From Brachyspira suanatina (GTDB taxonomy: Bacteria; Spirochaetota; Brachyspiria; Brachyspirales; Brachyspiraceae), in assembly GCF_001049755.1 (NCBI RefSeq), contig NZ_CVLB01000003.1, positions 124,001-188,000 of the forward strand: a DNA stretch of 64,000 nucleotides, in the 5' to 3' direction. The notes beneath the pieces are model-generated. The model was not told the DNA's origin. It did no database searches and worked only from the letters and a program-made list of their open reading frames with translations. The position numbers and the translations under genes were made by a program. Shown one piece after another: positions 58,639-64,000 of this stretch (the first letter of the stretch is position 1; each line of letters opens with the position of its first letter).

Positions 58639-59595
58639 ATGGAAACTTTATTGAAAAGAAGAAAAGCTGTATTGATAGGGGCAGGACATGTAGGTTCTCA
58701 TGCAGGATATGCATTGGCGGCTCAAGGTTTAGTTGAAGAAATAATTTATATTGATATAGATGAAAAGAAGGCATTTTCTCAGGCTTTAGATATATTTGAT
58801 GCTACAGTTTATTTACCTCATAGAGTAGAAGTAAAATCAGGAACTTATAAAGATATAGATGATGCTGATATAATGGTGGTATGTGCGGGTCCTTTGCCTA
58901 ATATGAATCAAACTAGAATGGATACTTTAGGTGCTACAATAGGGGTTATGAAAGATGTAACATCTAAAATAAAAAATACAAAGTTCTCAGGAATCATAAT
59001 CAATATTTCTAATCCTGCAGATGTTATCACTCATTATTTACAAAATAAATTGAATTATGATCCTAAAAGAATAATATCTACAAGTACCACATTAGATTCT
59101 GCAAGATTAAGAAGAGCCATATCAGAGGCGATTAATGTTGATCAAAAGTCAATATATGCCTATGCTTTAGGTGAGCATGGAGAAAGTCAGATGGTTCCAT
59201 GGTCAACAGTTACTATAGCAGGAAAGCCTTTGTTTGAACTTATGAAAGAAAAAGATAAATACTCAAAACTTGATTTAAAAGAATTAGCTTATAAAGGAAG
59301 AAGAGGCGGCTGGGATGTTTTAGAGGGTAAAGGATCTACAGAGTTTGGAATAGGTACTGCTTTAGCTGAAGTGGCACGCGCTGTACTTTGCGATGAGCAT
59401 AGAGTTCTTCCTGTTTCAGTTTATTTAAATGGAGAATACGGACAAAATGATGTTTATGCTTCAGTTCCTGCAGTGCTTGGAAGAAATGGAGTTGAAGAGA
59501 TAATCGAATTAAAGATGAATGATGAAGAGAAAAAATTATTTGATGAATCTTGCAGCGTGATGAAAAAGAATTATGAATTAGCTTTGAATATGTAA
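58639..59595 (+). CDS. Lactate/2-hydroxyacid dehydrogenase-like NAD enzyme
   Basis: A 318-aa member of the lactate/malate dehydrogenase family: NAD motif GAGHVGSH near residue 14, catalytic His in GEHGESQ, and the conserved ISNPADVITH. The substrate loop reads GPLPNMNQTRMD, unlike the Q-x-x-G-E-(T/S)-R loop of ordinary L-lactate dehydrogenase. It keeps the catalytic arginine (TRMD) but changes the specificity position, more like L-2-hydroxyisocaproate dehydrogenases. It sits between metI and the metQ genes, which hints at methionine-derived 2-oxo acids, but lactate dehydrogenase activity cannot be excluded. Confidence 0.78.
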   Translation: METLLKRRKAVLIGAGHVGSHAGYALAAQGLVEEIIYIDIDEKKAFSQALDIFDATVYLPHRVEVKSGTYKDIDDADIMVVCAGPLPNMNQTRMDTLGATIGVMKDVTSKIKNTKFSGIIINISNPADVITHYLQNKLNYDPKRIISTSTTLDSARLRRAISEAINVDQKSIYAYALGEHGESQMVPWSTVTIAGKPLFELMKEKDKYSKLDLKELAYKGRRGGWDVLEGKGSTEFGIGTALAEVARAVLCDEHRVLPVSVYLNGEYGQNDVYASVPAVLGRNGVEEIIELKMNDEEKKLFDESCSVMKKNYELALNM

Positions 59596-59711
59596 TAATA
59601 TTTATTATAGTATTATTATATATTGACAAATATTATATAAAATATAGTAAGGCAAATTCTCAATTATAAAATTTATAAAAGAGAATTGTATTATATAAAA
59701 ATGATAATGCT

Positions 59712-60515
59712 ATGAGAAGAATAATTTTACTTTTTATTTTTATATTTTCTGTTTCATGTTCTAATGCTGATAAAAATGTCCATATAGTGAGAGTGGGATA
59801 TATAGGCGAGTCGGATAAAATTATTTGGCAAGAGGTGATGAAAAAAGTTTCTAATGATAATATAGAAATAGAATTGGTATCTTATATTAATTATTCTTCT
59901 CCTAATAAAGTTTTAAATGATGGTGAAATAGATTTAAATAATTTTCAGCATTATGCATTTTTTAATAAGGAGTTGGAAGATAAAGGATATGAATTAACTG
60001 CTATAGCAGATACATGTTTAGCTGCTATGAATATATATTCTGATAATATAACAAATATTAATCAGATTAAAGAGAATGATAAAGTTGCTATACCTAATGA
60101 TGATTCTAATAGAGGCAGAGCTTTAAAAGTATTAGCAGCGGCAGGATTGATAGAATTAAAAAATATATATAAACAAAATCCTACTGTTAATGATATAAAA
60201 GAAAATAAATTAAATTTGGATATAATTGAAGTTGATGCTGGAAGTATATATGGTTTGCTTCCAGATATAGCAAGTGCCGTTATCAATAGTAATTTTGCTT
60301 TAAACTTCGGACTTGATCCTTATAGAGATTCTATATTTAAGGATAATACGAGCAATTATACTGATAAAAATTATATAAATATTATAGCTGCTAGAACAGA
60401 AAATAAGGATAATGAGACATACAAAAAAATAATAAATGCATATCAATCTGATGAGATTAAAGAAATATATAATAAAAAATTTAATGGAATATATAGCTGT
60501 TTGGTAATTTTATAG
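59712..60515 (+). CDS. metQ: MetQ/NlpA-family substrate-binding lipoprotein 1
   Basis: A 267-aa lipoprotein (lipobox VSC, Cys16) that delivers methionine to MetNI. The NlpA-family motifs are kept: DLNNFQHYAFF, AIADTCLAAMNIYS, IPNDDSNRGRALKVL (binding arginine) and SAVINSNFAL (binding asparagine). It is close to MetQ 4. The C-terminus (GIYSCLVIL) differs from the usual ending. It is the first of four tandem copies. Confidence 0.88.
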   Translation: MRRIILLFIFIFSVSCSNADKNVHIVRVGYIGESDKIIWQEVMKKVSNDNIEIELVSYINYSSPNKVLNDGEIDLNNFQHYAFFNKELEDKGYELTAIADTCLAAMNIYSDNITNINQIKENDKVAIPNDDSNRGRALKVLAAAGLIELKNIYKQNPTVNDIKENKLNLDIIEVDAGSIYGLLPDIASAVINSNFALNFGLDPYRDSIFKDNTSNYTDKNYINIIAARTENKDNETYKKIINAYQSDEIKEIYNKKFNGIYSCLVIL

Positions 60516-60533
60516 TTTTTAGTTGGGGGGACT

Positions 60534-61322
60534 ATGAAATCTTTAATAATATTTTTTTTATTAATTAATATTCTTTCTTGCAATAATTCTAATGTTGATA
60601 TTATAAAGGTAGGACATATAGGAGAATTTGATTCGGATGTATGGCAGAAAATAGATGAAGAGTTAAAAATTGAAAATGCAAGATTAGAACTTGTATATTT
60701 TGAAGATTATGAAATTTTAAATAAGGCTCTAAATGATGGTGAGATAGATTTGAATTCTTTTCAAAACTACATATATTTTGTAAATGAAACTAATAAATAT
60801 AATTATAATCTTCATATATTAGGAAAAACTTTCGTGGCTCCTATGAATATATATTCAAAATTTCTTACGAATATAAATCAAATATCATCTAATGCTACAA
60901 TAGCCATTCCTGATGATGAAGTAAATTTATCAAGAGCATTGCAAGTATTAGAAGTGGCAAATATCATTAAACTTGAAAGATTTGATACGAGTTTTTATAA
61001 TATATCTAATATTATAGAAAATAAATTAAATATTCAATTTATAACTATGGATGCTAGTATAATTTATTATAATATGGATAAGGTTGATGCCGCCGTTATA
61101 AATTATGGATTTATTTCAGATTATATAAATTATAAAATTATATTTTATGATGATATATCAAAATATTCGCATGCTGGTTTGATGTCCTATGCTAATTTGA
61201 TTGTATGCCGAGAAAAAGATAGAAATTATAATCTTTATAAGTTTATAACAGAAAGCTATAGACAGAAGATGAAGAAAAATATAGATAAAAATATATTAGA
61301 TGGTCTTATTGCAATTGACTAA
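60534..61322 (+). CDS. MetQ/NlpA-family lipoprotein 2, divergent
   Basis: A 262-aa lipoprotein (lipobox LSC) of the same family but much diverged. The family NDPSNGGRAL becomes DDEVNLSRAL, FQHYAYF becomes FQNYIYF, and the asparagine strand reads VINYGFIS. A GGGGGG ribosome site lies just upstream. It probably binds a different ligand from MetQ 1 and 4, or is losing function. Confidence 0.8.
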   Translation: MKSLIIFFLLINILSCNNSNVDIIKVGHIGEFDSDVWQKIDEELKIENARLELVYFEDYEILNKALNDGEIDLNSFQNYIYFVNETNKYNYNLHILGKTFVAPMNIYSKFLTNINQISSNATIAIPDDEVNLSRALQVLEVANIIKLERFDTSFYNISNIIENKLNIQFITMDASIIYYNMDKVDAAVINYGFISDYINYKIIFYDDISKYSHAGLMSYANLIVCREKDRNYNLYKFITESYRQKMKKNIDKNILDGLIAID

Positions 61323-61346
61323 TAATTAAATATAGGGATACATATA

Positions 61347-62135
61347 ATGAAAAAATTATTATTTATTTTGTTTTTATTACTATTTATTATTTCTTGTAAT
61401 TGTAAAAAAGAAGAAGTGGTAAAGATAGGATACATAGGGGAGCTTGACATGAGCATATGGGAATACGTAGCAAATGAAATGAAAGAACAAAATATTTTAT
61501 TAGAATTAATACAATTTTCAGACTATTCTATAATAAATAAAGCTTTAAATAGCAAACATATAGATTTGAATCATTTTCAGCATTATGCTTATTTCGTTAA
61601 TGCTACAAATAAAAACGATTATTATTTGAGTATAATAGATAAAACTTTTATAGCTGCTATGAATATGTATTCAGAAAATTTAACTAATTTATCTCAGTTA
61701 CAACTACATTCAAAGATAGCAGTACCAAAAGATGAAGTAAATTTATCAAGATCATTAAAAATATTGGAATCTATAGGATTATTAAAATTAATTAGGAAGA
61801 ATAATATTAATTATAATTTTACCACAAATGATATAAGAGAAAATTATTTGAAATTAGAGTTTGTAGCTGTAGAGGCAGATGATGTTTATTCTGTCATGTC
61901 TTTTGTTGATGGAGCTTTTGTTAATCTCAATCTTAATTTTGATTTTAAAGATTCAAATATATTATATTATGATGATCCTAGTAAATATGATTCTGATATG
62001 TATATAAATCTTATAGTTGCAAGATTAGAAGATGAAGATAATAGCGTTTATAAAAAGATAGCTGAGACTTATAAAAAAAGAATAAAAGAGGTTGTCGAAT
62101 CAGGAAAATTAAATGGAATTATCATCAATTATTAA
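61347..62135 (+). CDS. MetQ/NlpA-family lipoprotein 3, divergent
   Basis: A 262-aa lipoprotein (lipobox IISC) that shares with MetQ 2 the altered DEVNLSRSL pocket segment. It has FVNLNLNF at the asparagine strand and an acidic EADDVYSVM in place of the glycine-rich VDAGSIYGLLP. MetQ 2 and 3 are sister copies that diverged together from the canonical type. Confidence 0.8.
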   Translation: MKKLLFILFLLLFIISCNCKKEEVVKIGYIGELDMSIWEYVANEMKEQNILLELIQFSDYSIINKALNSKHIDLNHFQHYAYFVNATNKNDYYLSIIDKTFIAAMNMYSENLTNLSQLQLHSKIAVPKDEVNLSRSLKILESIGLLKLIRKNNINYNFTTNDIRENYLKLEFVAVEADDVYSVMSFVDGAFVNLNLNFDFKDSNILYYDDPSKYDSDMYINLIVARLEDEDNSVYKKIAETYKKRIKEVVESGKLNGIIINY

Positions 62136-62213
62136 TAGTTTTTATTGAAATTATTCAAAAAATAATATAATCTAAATAAATTAATTTAATTAAAATTTTA
62201 TAAAGGAGCGAAA

Positions 62214-63029
62214 ATGAAAAAATTTTTATTATTTATATCATCAGCCATATTATCATTAATGATATTATCATGCGGAAATACTTCTTCTGGTGATCAAAAG
62301 GTAGTTAAAGTTGGTTTTGCTGGAGAGTCTGATTATCAAATCTGGGATCCTATAGTAGCTAAACTAGCTGAAGAAGGAATAAAAGTAGAGTTAGTATCTT
62401 TCTCTGATTACACTATACCTAATCAGGCTTTAAATGATGGAGAGATTGATTTGAATGCTTTCCAACACTATGCATACTTTAATGATGAAGTATCAAATAA
62501 AGGATATGATTTAACTGCTATAGCTGATACTTATATATCTGCTATGAATATTTATTCTACTAATATCACAGATGTAAAACAATTAAAAAACGGCGATAAA
62601 ATAGCTATACCTAATGACCCTTCTAATGGTGGAAGAGCTTTAAAAGTTCTTCAGGCTGCAGGAATCATTAAAGTAAAACCTGAAGCAGGAGATACTCCTA
62701 GTGTAAGCGATATAATAGAAAATCCTCTAAATATTGAAATCGTAGAAATGGATGCAGGTGCTATTTATGGTGTTCTTCCTGATGTTGCTTGTGCTGTTAT
62801 TAATGGAAACTATGCTATAGACTTCGGTTTGAATCCTGGTTCTGACTATATATTCAAAGATGACCCTTCTATTTATAGTGGAAAATCTTTTGTCAATTTG
62901 ATAGCTGCAAGAACTAAAGATAAAGATAATGAATTATACAAAAAAGTTGTAGCAACTTATCAATCTGAAATAGTAGAAAAAGTTTATAATGAGAATTTCT
63001 TAGGTTCTTATCTTCCTACTTGGAAATAA
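62214..63029 (+). CDS. metQ: MetQ/NlpA-family substrate-binding lipoprotein 4, canonical
   Basis: A 271-aa lipoprotein (lipobox ILSC) with the full set of canonical motifs: FAGESDYQIWDPI, DLNAFQHYAYF, IPNDPSNGGRALKVLQAAG, VDAGAIYG-type (MDAGAIYGVLP) and CAVINGNYAI. A strong AAGGAG ribosome site precedes it, and codon use looks less AT-extreme than in copies 2 and 3, so this is likely the main methionine-binding protein. A good terminator follows at 63057. Confidence 0.92.
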   Translation: MKKFLLFISSAILSLMILSCGNTSSGDQKVVKVGFAGESDYQIWDPIVAKLAEEGIKVELVSFSDYTIPNQALNDGEIDLNAFQHYAYFNDEVSNKGYDLTAIADTYISAMNIYSTNITDVKQLKNGDKIAIPNDPSNGGRALKVLQAAGIIKVKPEAGDTPSVSDIIENPLNIEIVEMDAGAIYGVLPDVACAVINGNYAIDFGLNPGSDYIFKDDPSIYSGKSFVNLIAARTKDKDNELYKKVVATYQSEIVEKVYNENFLGSYLPTWK

Positions 63030-63056
63030 TAAATAGAATTAATTTTTGATTAAGTT

Positions 63057-63092
63057 AAGCTATGTATATTTTTTATACATAGCTTTTATTTC
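63057..63092 (+). terminator. Terminator of the methionine-uptake cluster
   Basis: AAGCTATGTATA (63057-63068) pairs perfectly with TATACATAGCTT (63074-63085); TTATTTC follows. Confidence 0.88.
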
Positions 63093-63757
63093 ATATTACT
63101 TAATTAATATAAAAATTATAATATATTTTGGATAAAATGTGTATCATATAACTAATATCAAAGAAGCATAAAAAATTATAAGGAAAATTGTTTGTTAGCC
63201 TACTCTTCTATAATTAACTTCCTACTATATATATATTTTATGCTGAAAATCAAGTTACTCATTTCTTCCAAAATATACAATTTTTTCATAAAAAATAAGA
63301 ATTTATAAGTATAAATAACATTATTTTTTTAATATTTATCAAACTAAATAAAAACTTCATTTATCAGTTATAATAGTATATTTTAATTCCTTCCCTTTTA
63401 TGTATTTTATTTTTATTCAAAATTAGTAATATCATTTATTTTAAAGCTTAAATAATAAAAGCATTCATGACCAAGATTTTATTATATTTATAATCTCATT
63501 CACGAATGATGAGCTGATTCTTAAATATAAATAATATTTGAATTATTAATTTATTTATATTATTTTCTTAATCTACCGTACGTTGTATAAGTTATAAATT
63601 TAAAATTTCACATTATAACATTTATAAATAACAAAAATTGTCGCTTTTATAAAAAATAAGAAAATAAATAACTTAAATGCACTAAATAAAATTCTTAAGG
63701 TTTTTTTTATATTACCGTTAATATTAGAAGTTAATTACTAAAAAAGGAGTTCTTAGT
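63093..63757. other. Gene-free AT-rich stretch with a degenerate palindromic-repeat copy (K)
   Basis: No supportable gene lies in these ~665 bases. AAAAGCATTCATGACCAAGA (about 63458-63477) resembles a GC-eroded form of the inverted GGGCGGG box, and CTACCGTACGTTGTATAA near 63573 resembles an outer box, so an old copy of the dispersed repeat is likely. The end holds the AAGGAG ribosome site of the next gene. Confidence 0.4.
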
Positions 63758-63997
63758 ATGACTATCAATAGAATAAATAATAATGTACAGCAAACAGCAC
63801 AAGTTCAGATGCCTGCTCCTAAAGAAAATATTGCAGCTCAAAACCCTACTAATATACAAAAGATAAGCCAGCAAGGAAACGGTATGTCTCCTCTTTCAAG
63901 CAGATACACTTACGCTATAGGACGTGATGGTAAAAGATACGTTTTACAGCTTAGAATAGATATATCTTCTGTAAGAGCTTTCAGTTCATTAGCTTAA
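63758..63997 (+). CDS. Hypothetical small protein, 79 aa
   Basis: I do not recognise a family. The N-terminal half is Gln/Asn/Pro-rich (NNNVQQTAQVQMPAPKEN) and disordered; the second half has a short ordered segment (YTYAIGRDGKRYVLQLRIDI). An AAAGGAG site 12 bases before the ATG supports translation. The gene is complete, ending three bases before the window edge. Confidence 0.6.
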   Translation: MTINRINNNVQQTAQVQMPAPKENIAAQNPTNIQKISQQGNGMSPLSSRYTYAIGRDGKRYVLQLRIDISSVRAFSSLA

Positions 63998-64000
63998 AAT

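Overview
The window reads as chromosome of a Brachyspira species (anaerobic intestinal spirochaete). The DNA is very AT-rich. It carries a rod/hook-type flagellar gene, two methyl-accepting chemotaxis proteins, a class III fructose-bisphosphatase, a rubredoxin-linked flavin reductase, and a decayed gene whose translation matches what I remember of the Brachyspira variable surface proteins (Vsp). The species cannot be fixed from the sequence alone.

Layout. 0.1-3.4 kb: aspartokinase, a DUF4234 membrane protein and a secreted HEXXH protease. 3.4-5.9 kb (minus strand): a BFD-type [2Fe-2S] protein, a YbaK-type deacylase, and an ABC-type ATPase plus nuclease-like companion, both broken by frameshifts. 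6.1-7.4 kb: a split chromate transporter pair. 8.2-10.2 kb: class III FBPase. 10.3-12.7 kb: tRNA-Pro, tRNA-Arg, tRNA-His, two tandem outer-membrane barrel genes (the second frameshifted), a third barrel-type remnant and tRNA-Arg. 12.7-17.4 kb: a TPR protein, an AAA15-type ATPase, a VWA protein and the vsp pseudogene. 17.5-24.9 kb: Lon, a chemoreceptor, RuvB and an M23 peptidase. 25-34.5 kb: an orphan N6-adenine methyltransferase, flavin reductase-rubredoxin, an alanine racemase/alanine symporter pair, a very large chemoreceptor and a FlgF-like protein. 34.5-39.9 kb: MurA, a hypothetical, Der, PlsY and small lipoproteins. 40.2-46.9 kb: three MATE exporters, with an FkbM methyltransferase preceded by an 18-copy TCAAG tandem repeat between the first two, and an orphan HisF. 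47.4-56.6 kb: a PepSY-like protein, an AddB-like nuclease, a UDP-xylose synthase-like enzyme, a lipoprotein, CopA and a DUF4405 membrane protein. 56.9-63 kb: a methionine-uptake cluster (MetN, MetI, a lactate/hydroxyacid dehydrogenase-like enzyme and four tandem MetQ lipoproteins).

The most striking unexplained feature is a dispersed, nested, palindromic intergenic repeat. It is built from three modules: an outer CCGTGCG box, a CTAGGGCGGGC box, and a central inverted repeat with arms GGGCGGGGTATGTAA and TTACATACCCCGCCC. At least nine full or half copies and a few degenerate ones lie here, all between transcription units and none inside a gene. Other notable points are the TCAAG repeat in the leader of the FkbM gene, the vsp pseudogene that has five in-frame stops but no frameshift, and several genes broken by apparent one-base losses in short homopolymers, which could be real decay or sequencing error.
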